Shown here one piece after another: positions 35,763 through 44,242 of a stretch of 64,000 bases of DNA. Location: contig NZ_CP009429.1 in the NCBI RefSeq assembly GCF_001314325.1, forward strand, positions 682,501 through 746,500, written 5' to 3'. The translations under genes were made by a program, and so were the position numbers. The notes under the pieces were generated by a model that was not told the origin of the DNA, ran no database searches, and worked only from the letters and a program-made list of their open reading frames with translations. Position 1 is the first letter of the stretch. Each line of letters begins with the position of its first letter. Source of the DNA: Sphingopyxis macrogoltabida. GTDB lineage: Bacteria; Pseudomonadota; Alphaproteobacteria; Sphingomonadales; Sphingomonadaceae.

Positions 35763-36152
35763 ATGGCCGACGCACGCCACATCCTGCTTGCGACGATGCA
35801 GGACCTCATGTCCAACTATCTCGTCGACGAATGCCCCGATCATGTGACGTGGGAAGATTTCGATCCCGATATCGACGGTCTGCGATCCACCGTCATCGAC
35901 CTGCTCGACAAGTTGCTGTCGCCGACCGCTCCGGCAGATATCATCACCTATGTCGTCGACGTCGATTTCTACAGCGGCGATGACTGCTTCGCGACCGAGG
36001 TCTTCACGATCGACGCTTCGACGCCCAATGGCGCCCAGCACCGCGCGCTCGATCTGTCGCTCGATAGCATCTACAATGACCCGCGCGTTCCTGACCTTTC
36101 AAGGAGGGCTTCGGCCCAGTCCACCGATGACGGCGCGGGCAGCCCGGAATGA
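35763..36152 (+). CDS. conserved hypothetical protein of the ICE backbone
   Basis: A 129-residue acidic protein (many Asp: ECPDHVTWEDFDPDIDGLRS) with no recognised domain and no membrane segment. It begins 56 bases after the DUF932 gene with AATGAGGAAAACT upstream of the ATG and shares four bases with the next gene's start, so it is likely co-translated with the Mom-like gene. Confidence 0.55.
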   Translation: MADARHILLATMQDLMSNYLVDECPDHVTWEDFDPDIDGLRSTVIDLLDKLLSPTAPADIITYVVDVDFYSGDDCFATEVFTIDASTPNGAQHRALDLSLDSIYNDPRVPDLSRRASAQSTDDGAGSPE

Positions 36153-37003
36153 TCACCGACCGGACCCAGCGGTGGCGCAAGCGCCGGTGCCGCTGGGTGC
36201 CGGGCACTGCGGAAATCGACCCCGCAACCCTGTCCGTCGATATAATCGATACCCGGCGCGAGGCCGCGCCGTTCGTCAGGGAACATCATTATGCGGGGTC
36301 GATGCCGGTCGCACGGCTCTCGGTCGGCCTCTTCGCCAATGGCCGCGGTGGACGATCGGAACTCGTGGGCGTTTGCGTCTTCTCGCACCCGGTCAATAAT
36401 GCAAGCGTTCCGAAAACGGCGGGTCTCGGCGATCCGCGCGCGGCGTGCGATCTTGGACGTCTCGTCATACTCGACAGTCAGGGCGCCAATTCGGAATCGT
36501 TCCTGGTGGCACGGGCGTTCCGGCTGCTCCGCCGTGAGAAACCCGAAATTCTGTCGGTCATATCCTATGCCGACCCGGTCAGGCGCGTCGATGCAGACGG
36601 ACACGTGTTCCTTCCTGGCCATGTCGGCGGCCTCTATTCGGTGATGGGAAGCCGCTATATCGGCCGATCGAGCGCGTGCACCGACCTCATCCTGCCCGAT
36701 GGCCGCCCCATATCGTCGCGGGCAATATCCAAGATCCGCAATGCCGAATGCGGTCAGAGATATGCGATGGAGGATTTGATCCGAGCCGGTGCCCGCGCGC
36801 CGCGCTTCGGCGAGGACCGCGGCGAATGGCTGGCCAGCCTCGAACGCACCGGCCTTTTGACACGGCGGCGCCATCCTGGCTGCCACGCCTATCTCTTTCC
36901 TTTGACGAAGGCGGCGGTGCCGAGCCTGCCGTATCCCATTCTCGACCGGGCGGCGACAGAAGGCGACGTCACGAAGCTCCCGCTCCTCGACCTCGCTGCC
37001 TAG
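36149..37003 (+). CDS. Mom-like GNAT-fold DNA-modification protein
   Basis: A 284-residue protein whose pattern matches the Mom family, acetyltransferase-like enzymes of phage Mu type that carbamoylmethylate adenine in DNA to resist restriction. Shared features: FVREHHYAGSMP near residue 42, the L-V-G-V-C-V-F core strand, CDLGRLVILDS near 94, and the SYADP, GHVGGLYSVMGSRYIG run near 143-172. The usual family length is shorter (about 230), so it has a C-terminal extension ending in a basic MarR-like stretch. Start ATG overlaps the previous stop. Modification is inferred from family, not shown. Confidence 0.55.
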   Translation: MITDRTQRWRKRRCRWVPGTAEIDPATLSVDIIDTRREAAPFVREHHYAGSMPVARLSVGLFANGRGGRSELVGVCVFSHPVNNASVPKTAGLGDPRAACDLGRLVILDSQGANSESFLVARAFRLLRREKPEILSVISYADPVRRVDADGHVFLPGHVGGLYSVMGSRYIGRSSACTDLILPDGRPISSRAISKIRNAECGQRYAMEDLIRAGARAPRFGEDRGEWLASLERTGLLTRRRHPGCHAYLFPLTKAAVPSLPYPILDRAATEGDVTKLPLLDLAA

Positions 37004-37064
37004 GCGGTCCCTTCAGCGATCGGTGCTGGCGGCCCCAAAATCCGTTCGTTCAGGGAGAAAGCGA

Positions 37065-37304
37065 ATGCACATCATCCAGATTCAAGGTCGGATCGACGTG
37101 CCTGACGGCACCACTCCAATACCAGGCATCGAGAACCAGTTTCGGCTTCCTTCAGGACAAATTGCCTCAGTTCACCCTGTAATCGAACTGGCAATCGGTC
37201 CCGATACGGATGACCACCGCGATCTCACCTATTCGGAAGCCGCAAGCATGGGAATCCTCCTCGACCTGTACGATCGAACAGCGACTCTCCGCACATCGAA
37301 TTGA
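37065..37304 (+). CDS. small hypothetical protein
   Basis: A 79-residue protein with a strong CAGGGAGAAAGCG ribosome site before the ATG. The N-terminus is strand-like (MHIIQIQGRIDVPDGTTPI) and PVIELAIGPDTDDHRDLT follows. No family or membrane segment recognised. It is one of several short backbone proteins between the Mom-like gene and the GHKL ATPase. Confidence 0.5.
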   Translation: MHIIQIQGRIDVPDGTTPIPGIENQFRLPSGQIASVHPVIELAIGPDTDDHRDLTYSEAASMGILLDLYDRTATLRTSN

Positions 37305-37380
37305 GCTCAGGCTCGACAATCCAGCACGGCCTGAAATTCTCGGCAAACAGCGACCGATAGCGCAGCCATCGTGGCAGCTG

Positions 37381-37410
37381 CATGGAGAAGAGGGGGATGG
37401 GGCTTGGGTG
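37381..37410 (+). repeat. G-rich purine motif, copy 4
   Basis: CATGGAGAAGAGGGGGATGG then GGCTTGGGTG, 27 bases before the next ATG. Very similar to the copy at 38755 (shared GAGGGGGATGGG core). Confidence 0.55.
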
Positions 37411-37436
37411 ATCGTCCAATTCAGGAGGCGCCACCC

Positions 37437-37913
37437 ATGAAAATCGAACTTCGCCGCATCACCTATAATGCCGCTCTGTCTCAGGAAACCAGCGCCTACA
37501 CGGCTGACGTCTATATCGATGGCGAACTGGCCTTCCATGCCCGCAACCAGGGGAAGGGCGGCGCTGACTTCTTCCACAAGATCGGCCGCTGGACCGAGAT
37601 GGAAGTCAACCAGTGGTTGCTCGCGAACCGGCCGCCGCGATCCTTCGGCAGGTTCAGCTATGATCACGACCTCGAGGTCGAAGTCGGCGATCTCCTGGCC
37701 CGCGAACTCGAACGCCGCCGGTTGAAGCGGCTGATGCGGACCTGTCTCGTCACGATCGAGCGCGGTCAGATCTACCAGTTCCCGCTTCGCAAGCGCCCGG
37801 TGGACACGATCATCAGCGCGGTCCGGGCGACCAATCCCGATGCGGTCATCGTCAATGGCGCGAGCGGCGATGTGCTCGCCCAGGCCGTCGAGGTTCTCCT
37901 CTCACAGAAATGA
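37437..37913 (+). CDS. hypothetical protein of the ICE backbone
   Basis: A 158-residue protein with a good CAGGAGGCGCCACCC upstream of the ATG at 37437. It is basic at the N-terminus (MKIELRRITYNAALS) and continues TADVYIDGELAFHARNQGKG and ERRRLKRLMRTCLVTIERGQ. No recognised domain; the charge pattern would suit nucleic acid contact, but this is only a guess. Confidence 0.5.
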   Translation: MKIELRRITYNAALSQETSAYTADVYIDGELAFHARNQGKGGADFFHKIGRWTEMEVNQWLLANRPPRSFGRFSYDHDLEVEVGDLLARELERRRLKRLMRTCLVTIERGQIYQFPLRKRPVDTIISAVRATNPDAVIVNGASGDVLAQAVEVLLSQK

Positions 37914-37944
37914 CCTGTCGCCACGAACCCCAAGGAATCCGAAC

Positions 37945-38487
37945 ATGGCCAACAACTATGTCGAGACGGCCTTCAATGTGCCCGTCACGCCCGAAGAAGC
38001 ATCGCTGCTCGAGGAATGCTTTCTTGTCGCCGAGAAACTGTCCCCCGGTTTCAGCAAATCATCGCGCGCGGCGATGCAGGCGCTCGAGTCACTCTGCGCC
38101 GCTTGCAGCGATGCCTTCCGCAAAACATTCCCAAAGCAAGATCAGGAGGAAAATCCGTTCGCGTCCTTCCTCGAACTCTGGCTCGATCCTGATGTTCCTA
38201 CTTTCGATGCGGACATCACAATCGACGAAGAGCGCGACGATACGGGCCTCGTCGCGTTCATTCGCGGACATGAAGCCGATGTTCAGGCGATCGCATCGCT
38301 GATCCAGAAGGTCTGCAAAAGCGCGCTGCCATTCGGTTTCGAGTGGGCCTCAACCTGCGACAAGTTCAGGCCGGGCCAGCATGGCGGCGGATATTTCGTG
38401 ATCAGCGACACGCAAATTCTCGGCGCCTCGACCCGCGAGATGATGGACGAAACCCTTCGATCGCTCCGCCCGGGAGTGAGGACGTGA
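37945..38487 (+). CDS. hypothetical protein of the ICE backbone
   Basis: A 180-residue protein starting at ATG 37945 after AAGGAATCCGAAC. It begins MANNYVETAFNVPVTPEEAS and has ELWLDPDVPTFDADITIDEE in the middle. No family recognised; acidic overall. The stop shares four bases with the GTG of the next gene (38484-38487), indicating coupled translation. Confidence 0.55.
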   Translation: MANNYVETAFNVPVTPEEASLLEECFLVAEKLSPGFSKSSRAAMQALESLCAACSDAFRKTFPKQDQEENPFASFLELWLDPDVPTFDADITIDEERDDTGLVAFIRGHEADVQAIASLIQKVCKSALPFGFEWASTCDKFRPGQHGGGYFVISDTQILGASTREMMDETLRSLRPGVRT

Positions 38488-38753
38488 CCGGCATCGCCAG
38501 CGCGAGCGTGACGCACTATGTCGATGTGTGGGACGAGCAAATCATGTGGCAATCGGCCTTTTCCGCCTATGAAAAGACGAACGGAATCGCCGACCAGCCC
38601 GATTTCGAACTGATGTGTGGGACGCAGCACAAGCCCGATATCTGCGCCTGCCTCCAGATGATCTTCGATCCCGGCACCAGCCCGATGGGCGTCCAGAACG
38701 AGGATTGCTGCGCCGAGCTGATCGAGAATAGCGGACCGGAGCTGACCGAATGA
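38484..38753 (+). CDS. small hypothetical protein, coupled
   Basis: An 89-residue protein beginning at a GTG that overlaps the previous stop. The end carries several cysteines (CACLQMIFDPGTSPMGVQNE, then DCCAELIE). No domain recognised. The GTGA junction argues that it and the gene before it act together. Confidence 0.5.
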   Translation: MTGIASASVTHYVDVWDEQIMWQSAFSAYEKTNGIADQPDFELMCGTQHKPDICACLQMIFDPGTSPMGVQNEDCCAELIENSGPELTE

Positions 38754-38754
38754 A

Positions 38755-38783
38755 GCGGGAGGAGAGGGGGATGGGCGTGGGCG
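38755..38783 (+). repeat. G-rich purine motif, copy 5
   Basis: The fullest copy: a run of GGG, GGGGG, GGG, GGG and GGG separated by 1-6 bases (GCGGGAGGAGAGGGGGATGG then GCGTGGGCGGG). Four or more closely spaced G-runs make a quadruplex possible in DNA or mRNA. It lies about 37 bases before the next start. Confidence 0.6.
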
Positions 38784-38819
38784 GGCGCGATGGGGCGTCC
38801 GGAGGCAGGAGCCTATTCC

Positions 38820-39464
38820 ATGGCCTACGATATCGCGTTCCGATTCCAGCAAGCGCTCGATCCTTCGGGCTTGTCGACGCTTCCGGCCTGTCTCCACGCG
38901 CTGACCACCGCGATCAAAGATTGCCGGAACGCCGGTAAGTCCGACGATCTCGATCCGGCCGTGATTTTGCTCGCGCGCCATCTCGGCGCCGTAGCGAGAG
39001 ACTTGGGAGAGAATGACAGTCTGCTTCGCCGCGTCTGCATGGACCGGATTGCCGACATGCGAGGCAAATCCGCCCTTGCGGTGCTCGCGCAGAAGGGCGT
39101 CAGCTATGACGAGCAGGCCAAGAAGCTCTTCCATAGCGATGGCCGCAAGGCGTTGAAGCGACTCGGCGACGCCCTTTGCCTCGCCGACGGAAGCTATGAC
39201 CTGCGCTCGAACAAGGGCGGCATCGCCGTCAGCGGCGAGATCATCCTTCATGGCGAAGACATCTATGTCCAGCTCGGCCTCGGCATCGGGTCGGGCCGCG
39301 AGGTGATGTTCCGCCGTGTTGCAGGACGACGCGACTATTGCGGCGACCGCAATCATTGGGCTGCCATTGGCGAACTGCTCGAGCCCGATCGCCTCGCCGT
39401 CCGCATCCGCCGCGACCTCCATCTCCCCAATCCCGGAACGCCGCCCCTGCGGCTCGTCGCCTGA
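38820..39464 (+). CDS. hypothetical protein of the ICE backbone
   Basis: A 214-residue protein. The start at 38820 is chosen because GGCAGGAG sits 9 bases upstream and the frame before it reads as low-complexity. Helical, with LTTAIKDCRNAGKSDDLDPA and LLRRVCMDRIADMRGKSALA, and a C-terminal half with VSGEIILHGEDIYVQLGLGI. No family recognised. It is 11 bases from the next gene and probably co-transcribed. Confidence 0.5.
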   Translation: MAYDIAFRFQQALDPSGLSTLPACLHALTTAIKDCRNAGKSDDLDPAVILLARHLGAVARDLGENDSLLRRVCMDRIADMRGKSALAVLAQKGVSYDEQAKKLFHSDGRKALKRLGDALCLADGSYDLRSNKGGIAVSGEIILHGEDIYVQLGLGIGSGREVMFRRVAGRRDYCGDRNHWAAIGELLEPDRLAVRIRRDLHLPNPGTPPLRLVA

Positions 39465-39475
39465 GGAGTAAATCG

Positions 39476-39937
39476 ATGGAAATCCTTGTCTCCCGTTCCC
39501 GCCTCGCGGGGACGCCGCCCCATTATGTCTACCGCGTCCTGGTCCCCGTCGACGGCGTGGCGGCTGAACGCCGCGCAATGGGCGGCGTTTCGGTAGCGCC
39601 CAGGGTCGCGGGGCGGATCGCATGTGTTCGCGTGGCGCCCGTCGTGGCGCCCGAGCGCTATTTGATGATGAGCCCCGTCGAACGTGCGGCCCTCGCGCCG
39701 CGCATCGGGGCGCTCAGCCGCAGGATCGAATTGCTGATCATCCGCTCGATCTTCCCCGAGATGACCGCGGACTCGGTGCCGATCATATTCGAGCTCGACC
39801 ATGACCCAGGCGATGCGTGCGTCTGGATCCAAATCGCGGACCTCACGGCCGCATTCGATCGCCTTGAGTCCAACCTCGACATTCTCACGGCCTTCGACCT
39901 CGGTCTGCGTCAGGGCGACAATCTGCGCGCCGCCTGA
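39476..39937 (+). CDS. hypothetical protein of the ICE backbone
   Basis: A 153-residue protein from ATG 39476 with GAGGAGTAAATCG just upstream. It has hydrophobic strands (GRIACVRVAPVVAPERYLMM) and RIELLIIRSIFPEMTADSVP. No recognised domain. Its stop overlaps a possible ATG of the following frame. Confidence 0.5.
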   Translation: MEILVSRSRLAGTPPHYVYRVLVPVDGVAAERRAMGGVSVAPRVAGRIACVRVAPVVAPERYLMMSPVERAALAPRIGALSRRIELLIIRSIFPEMTADSVPIIFELDHDPGDACVWIQIADLTAAFDRLESNLDILTAFDLGLRQGDNLRAA

Positions 39938-40005
39938 TGTCGGCCGGCCGAGTCCACGAAACCTGCAACCTCGTCATGAAGTCACTCAAAAAGAAAGGGT
40001 CTGAA

Positions 40006-40488
40006 ATGACCGTTATCGGACATAATCACATACGAAAGGTCGAAACGTTCGACGGCTACGATATTATCGCGCACCCGCTACCGGCACGCGATGAACGCGT
40101 CTATTATCCGACGGAACCGGACAGCTGCAGCGCAGGCGTCACCTATGCCTCGCACGATGTGATGGTCGCAAGGCCGACCGGCATCGGCAAGAAGGGCCGC
40201 CTCGCCATATTGATGCACCATGGCGGCGGCCGCCATGTTCTCGAATTCTACGAGGGGCTTTTGCCGGTCGCTTCGGCCCTGCTCGCTCTTCCCGAGCGCG
40301 AGCAATATGCGCTTGCCTATACGATCTTCGAGCAGGCCGACGAATGCGCGGCGGGCATGCGCGCCGCCGAGGCGCGGCGCTGGGCCGAGGCCCATGTCGA
40401 TGGCCGCATCCGCAAGCGCCGCCGCGGTCGCTCACAACAGGTCTATGTCGAAACCGAAGCCGAGCGAGCCATTCGCCGCAGCCGATAA
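40006..40488 (+). CDS. hypothetical protein of the ICE backbone
   Basis: A 160-residue protein. The preferred start is ATG 40006, preceded by AAAGAAAGGGTCTGAA; ATGs at 39937 and 39976 are in frame, the first overlapping the previous stop. MTVIGHNHIRKVETFDGYDI opens it and the C-terminal third is Arg/Glu-rich (EARRWAEAHVDGRIRKRRRG), suggesting a basic nucleic-acid-binding tail. No family recognised. Confidence 0.5.
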   Translation: MTVIGHNHIRKVETFDGYDIIAHPLPARDERVYYPTEPDSCSAGVTYASHDVMVARPTGIGKKGRLAILMHHGGGRHVLEFYEGLLPVASALLALPEREQYALAYTIFEQADECAAGMRAAEARRWAEAHVDGRIRKRRRGRSQQVYVETEAERAIRRSR

Positions 40489-40531
40489 CGGGCGCCATCT
40501 TGGCGGGCCTATGCGCCTGCTTCCCGAATGC

Positions 40532-40553
40532 CGGGAGGGAAGGGGGGAGCGGA
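40532..40553 (+). repeat. G-rich purine motif, copy 6
   Basis: CGGGAGGGAAGGGGGGAGCG, about 46 bases before the GHKL gene. A TTCCCG upstream (40521-40526) can pair with CGGGAG, giving a small hairpin. Confidence 0.5.
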
Positions 40554-40598
40554 TCGATGCGGCAGCAATGATGTTGCCGGGCAACCGGAGATCCTGAC

Positions 40599-42284
40599 AT
40601 GGCGCTTCCCAGCGAGATTCGTCCATCAGTCGGCGATGAACTCATCACGAAGGTATCGCGCCTGTTCAACGGGACGATCACCGATGTCCTCAACGAGCTG
40701 TTCCAGAATGCCCGCCGCGCGGGCGCCGGACGGATCGAAGTTCATGTGCGCGATCATGAGGGCGGCTCGAGCCTCCACATCGCCGACGATGGCCGCGGTG
40801 TCGACGACCCTGCTTCCTTCGTCACGCTTGGGCGCTCTGGCTGGAGTGACGAGATCGCGCAGCGCGAGGACCCGGCCGGCATGGGTGTGTTCAGCCTTGC
40901 CGGCAGGACCGTGACCGTGCGGTCCTTCTCGCGGGTCGCAGACGAGGGCTGGGCAATGACCATCCCAGCGGACGCCTGGGAAGGAACGCAGCCTCTGGCT
41001 GTTGAAAGCTGTCGGATCCGGGCGGGGACAGAGATCATCATCGCCATGCCCAAGGAATGGCTCTGCAATCTTCGCGCCCAGGTCGAGGCCGCTGCGCGGC
41101 ATTTCCCGCTTCCGATCCATTTTCACGGCGAACTTCTGCCGCGCGAAGATTTCCTCGAGGGAGCCCATCGCGTCGAGGAATGGAATGGTTGCCGGATCGG
41201 CATCTTTCGGGGCAGCTATGACCTCGTGAATGAGCCGCGCATCAATTTTCACGGCGTCAAGGTCGCCTGTCGATTGCCGTCGGTCAAAGAAGTCGATGCT
41301 TCGTATCCGTGGACCGCCCGGATTGATATCGTCGACGCCCCATCGTTGCAGCTCGTGCTCCCCGCGCGCAAGGAAGTGGTCGACAATGCCGCACTGGGCG
41401 CGCTGCGGGCCGCCGTTCAGACCGCCATCTATCGAACGATTGGATCCGAGGGCAGCCATCGTCTCTCATTCCAGAACTGGCAGCGCGCCGCGGACCTCGG
41501 CATCGAACTTCCCGAAGCCAGCGCCTGGCTCTACGAATGGCGCCCGTGCACCGCGGACGATCGTGGCGGCGCCGAGGGCGCCCGCATCGAGGCCGTCCCG
41601 ATGATCCTGGTTCCCGATCATGACGCCGATATCGAGCAATGCGCGGCGCCGCTGCTGACCGAAGATCGGCTCGGCTTGCGTGCCGTCCGCGCCGAGGACG
41701 CTTTCTCGGGCTACACATGGTATGATGGCCTTCCCCGCGTCACGGGCCTGTCCTTTGCGACCGAGATTGACGGGCGGCAGATTCACTACGCCGACGGCGA
41801 TGTGATTTTCCCGGACATTTTGTCCGGACGCGTTCCAATGATCACGCTCGAAGTTCCAGTCGTCCGCTGCGCCGCCTCCGACGAGCCGATCGTGACGCTG
41901 TGCTTCCCGGTCGATATGCTGGTCTGCGCGAATGGCGGAACGAGTCTTGATGAAACCCATGTCTTCGTTCGCGAAGGAGCCTCTATCGCACCGGCGGCGC
42001 TTGCGCAGAAGATCGAGGACTGTTGTTTCGCCTACGACGAGGATTGCATCAGCGACAGCTGGCGCACCCAGCAACGCGATTTCGAGCGCGATGCCCGAAA
42101 ATTTGCAAATGAACTGCTTCTTGGAGCCGATGAAGCGCTGGCGGAGAATATCCGCGCCGTCTTCGCCGAAGAGGTTCAATGGATGATCCCGATCGGGCGG
42201 CGGCTCACGCTCGAGGCCCACCAAGGCGATGTGCGGGTCGCGCTGACGGCCAATGACGCTGACCCTGAAATCACCACGGCATGA
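40599..42284 (+). CDS. GHKL (Bergerat-fold) ATPase protein
   Basis: A 561-residue protein. The N-terminal 150 residues are a GHKL ATP-binding domain: the N box is VLNELFQNARRAG near residues 29-41, the G1 box HIADDGRGVDD near 60-70, and the G2-type GMGVFSLAG near 94-102, as in Hsp90/MutL/histidine kinase ATPases. Remaining residues match nothing I recognise and lack HSP90 or MutL landmarks. GHKL proteins on mobile elements often belong to defence or chromosome-structure systems. Start ATG 40599 has weak ribosome site. Confidence 0.75.
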   Translation: MALPSEIRPSVGDELITKVSRLFNGTITDVLNELFQNARRAGAGRIEVHVRDHEGGSSLHIADDGRGVDDPASFVTLGRSGWSDEIAQREDPAGMGVFSLAGRTVTVRSFSRVADEGWAMTIPADAWEGTQPLAVESCRIRAGTEIIIAMPKEWLCNLRAQVEAAARHFPLPIHFHGELLPREDFLEGAHRVEEWNGCRIGIFRGSYDLVNEPRINFHGVKVACRLPSVKEVDASYPWTARIDIVDAPSLQLVLPARKEVVDNAALGALRAAVQTAIYRTIGSEGSHRLSFQNWQRAADLGIELPEASAWLYEWRPCTADDRGGAEGARIEAVPMILVPDHDADIEQCAAPLLTEDRLGLRAVRAEDAFSGYTWYDGLPRVTGLSFATEIDGRQIHYADGDVIFPDILSGRVPMITLEVPVVRCAASDEPIVTLCFPVDMLVCANGGTSLDETHVFVREGASIAPAALAQKIEDCCFAYDEDCISDSWRTQQRDFERDARKFANELLLGADEALAENIRAVFAEEVQWMIPIGRRLTLEAHQGDVRVALTANDADPEITTA

Positions 42285-42358
42285 CCATGCCCAAACCCTG
42301 ATCCGAGCGGGCGAACCGGTGGTCGCCCGCTCGGCCCGATTCCCGAGGAGTCACTCCC

Positions 42359-42790
42359 GTGGCGGAAGATGAATTCGACAATCTCATCGACAACGCGACC
42401 CATGCGGTCAACAATTTGATCCCATCCTCGCTGCTCGCCGGAATGGATGCCGAGGGGCGGTCGAATCTCTTGATCCTGATCAACGATGCCCTTGCGCCCA
42501 TCTTGCGCGACCTCGGTCCTCCCGAGGGTGGCGACGCTGGCTCCGCGAGGACGCGCCTTTCGACGATGGCCACCTTCATTTCCGAACTGATCGAGACGCA
42601 TGTCGACAAATGCGAAGACGTCGGGTGCGGTCCGGACGAGCGCCCGGCGCACATCGTGTCCGAGACATTCGGTACGCAGGCCCAGATCGCCAGCATCGCG
42701 ACCAGTTCGAGGATCGATGCCGCGCATATTCATATCGTGCTCGAAGGCGGCGATGCCTTCCGGCTCAAGATCGAACGCGTCGGCGCCTGA
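42359..42790 (+). CDS. hypothetical protein of the ICE backbone
   Basis: A 143-residue acidic, helical protein with a GTG start at 42359 and GAGGAGTCACTCCC upstream. LLILINDALAPILRDLGPPE is the hydrophobic core; a VDKCEDVGCGPDERP stretch has two cysteines. No family recognised. Follows the GHKL gene by 74 bases. Confidence 0.5.
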   Translation: MAEDEFDNLIDNATHAVNNLIPSSLLAGMDAEGRSNLLILINDALAPILRDLGPPEGGDAGSARTRLSTMATFISELIETHVDKCEDVGCGPDERPAHIVSETFGTQAQIASIATSSRIDAAHIHIVLEGGDAFRLKIERVGA

Positions 42791-42829
42791 AGGCGGGCCT
42801 CCCTTCATTCCCTTCGACTGGACCTTGTC

Positions 42830-43036
42830 ATGGCGAACGCTGAACCATCGACCCAATTGTCGCCGCGGCGCGCGGAACTCGCCTCGTTCGAGCGCTGCTA
42901 TGCGGTCGCTGTCAGGAACCGCCTCGCCAGCGGCTGTATCCAGTTCATCGTGAGCACCGGGGAGGCGCTGCGGCCCTTCAGGGTTTCGTCGCGGCCGCCC
43001 GAAAAGGGCGAAAACTTGACAACCCTCGTAGCCTGA
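42830..43036 (+). CDS. small hypothetical protein
   Basis: A 68-residue frame from ATG 42830. Composition is protein-like in the middle (ASFERCYAVAVRNRLASGCI) but the ribosome site is weak. The function is unknown; keep as tentative. Confidence 0.4.
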   Translation: MANAEPSTQLSPRRAELASFERCYAVAVRNRLASGCIQFIVSTGEALRPFRVSSRPPEKGENLTTLVA

Positions 43037-43044
43037 CCGGCCCG

Positions 43045-43066
43045 AAGCGGAGGAGGGAAGGCGGGG
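43045..43066 (+). repeat. G-rich purine motif, copy 7
   Basis: GAAGCGGAGGAGGGAAGGCG, then GGG, in the gap before the PP-loop gene. Same GGAGGAGGGAAGG core as the other copies. Confidence 0.45.
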
Positions 43067-43099
43067 TCATTGGCACGATCCTCTGAAGGGTTTTCGCCG

Positions 43100-43168
43100 A
43101 TGACATCTTCACGCCCACATCATTCGCACCACTTCTTGCGGCGATCGCTCGACTGCCGGAACCGCTGA
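43100..43168 (+). other. possible short leader ORF (22 codons)
   Basis: An ATG at 43100 opens a 22-codon frame rich in His and Arg (MTSSRPHHSHHFLRRSLDCR) that stops one base before the ATG of the PP-loop gene, which has no ribosome site of its own. It could couple translation into that gene. No independent evidence; tentative. Confidence 0.25.
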
Positions 43169-43169
43169 T

Positions 43170-44147
43170 ATGGCTGCCGCGCTCGCCCGCCTCGCGTCTG
43201 GTGTCTGGCTACGCCCCTGCCTTACGGACGATCCTGCGCTGCCACGCACGCCGGTCATCGCCGCGTGGGGTATGGGACTCGACAGCACGGCGATGATCAT
43301 CGAGTGGGTCGCGCGCGGCAGGCCCCTCGACCTCGTATTGACGGCCGATACCGGCAGCGAGCGTCCGGAAACCTATGACTATCTCCCGATATTCCAGCGC
43401 TGGATGGACGTCCGCGGCATCGCGCACGAGATCGTCCGCTACGCGCCGAAGCGCTTCAAGCATTGGCCACCCTATTTCTCGTTGCTTGAAAACTGCCTGA
43501 CCAACGCGACGTTACCCTCGATCAGTTTCGGACGGCACAGTTGCAGCCAGAAATGGAAGATCCAGCCGCAGGACAAATGGGTCGAGAGCTGGGATCTCGC
43601 GAAACAGGCTTGGGCGCGCGGTGACAAGGTGATCAAGCTCATCGGCTACGACGCTTCGCCAGCGGACAGCCGCCGGTATGCGCACCGCGAGGGACATGTC
43701 GACCCGCGCTATGACTATTGTTACCCCTTACGCGACTGGGGCTGGGACCGGCATCAATGCACGGCTCGCATCAAAGCCGAAGGTCTTCCCGTTCCCGTCA
43801 AGTCGAGCTGCTTCTTCTGTGCGGCCATGAAGCCGCACGAAGTGCAGACCTTGCCCGCCTGGTGTCTGCGACTGATCGTTCTCATGGAAGCGCGCGCGGC
43901 ACCCCGACTGATCAATGTCGAAGGCCTGTGGCGACGGTCCACTGGTGCGCGTCCCGGTACGATGACCGAATTTATCCGGGGACGCGGCCTTTTGCCGCCC
44001 CTCGAGATTGCCGCGATCGTGAACGGCGCCCCCGTCGCCCTCGTCGAATTCCAAGCCGTCGCGGCACAGTTTCCAGTCGAAGCGCGCCCGCCGCTGCGCG
44101 AATGGATCGACCGGTTCAACGAAGGTGTCATGCGGCTCGCTGCGTGA
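43170..44147 (+). CDS. PP-loop ATPase, PAPS-reductase-like
   Basis: A 325-residue protein. The PP-loop is AAWGMGLDSTAMIIEW near residues 31-46 (S-G-G-x-D-S-T-like), followed by VLTADTGSERPETYDY, the usual adenylate-binding region. Cysteine-rich later parts (HSCSQKWK, SSCFFCAAMKPHE) may hold a metal or iron-sulfur cluster. Phage and island members of this family are related to DndC, which takes part in DNA phosphorothioation, and to PAPS reductases; which applies here is open. The ATG lies one base after a short leader frame. No dnd partner genes are nearby. Confidence 0.65.
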   Translation: MAAALARLASGVWLRPCLTDDPALPRTPVIAAWGMGLDSTAMIIEWVARGRPLDLVLTADTGSERPETYDYLPIFQRWMDVRGIAHEIVRYAPKRFKHWPPYFSLLENCLTNATLPSISFGRHSCSQKWKIQPQDKWVESWDLAKQAWARGDKVIKLIGYDASPADSRRYAHREGHVDPRYDYCYPLRDWGWDRHQCTARIKAEGLPVPVKSSCFFCAAMKPHEVQTLPAWCLRLIVLMEARAAPRLINVEGLWRRSTGARPGTMTEFIRGRGLLPPLEIAAIVNGAPVALVEFQAVAAQFPVEARPPLREWIDRFNEGVMRLAA

Positions 44148-44242
44148 CCGTCGAGAACCGCGGACCCGACTTCGTCGCCCGAACCGCAGACTCTGTTCAT
44201 CGGATGGTTTCTGATCCGAGCTCACCACCCAAGGAACTCACT

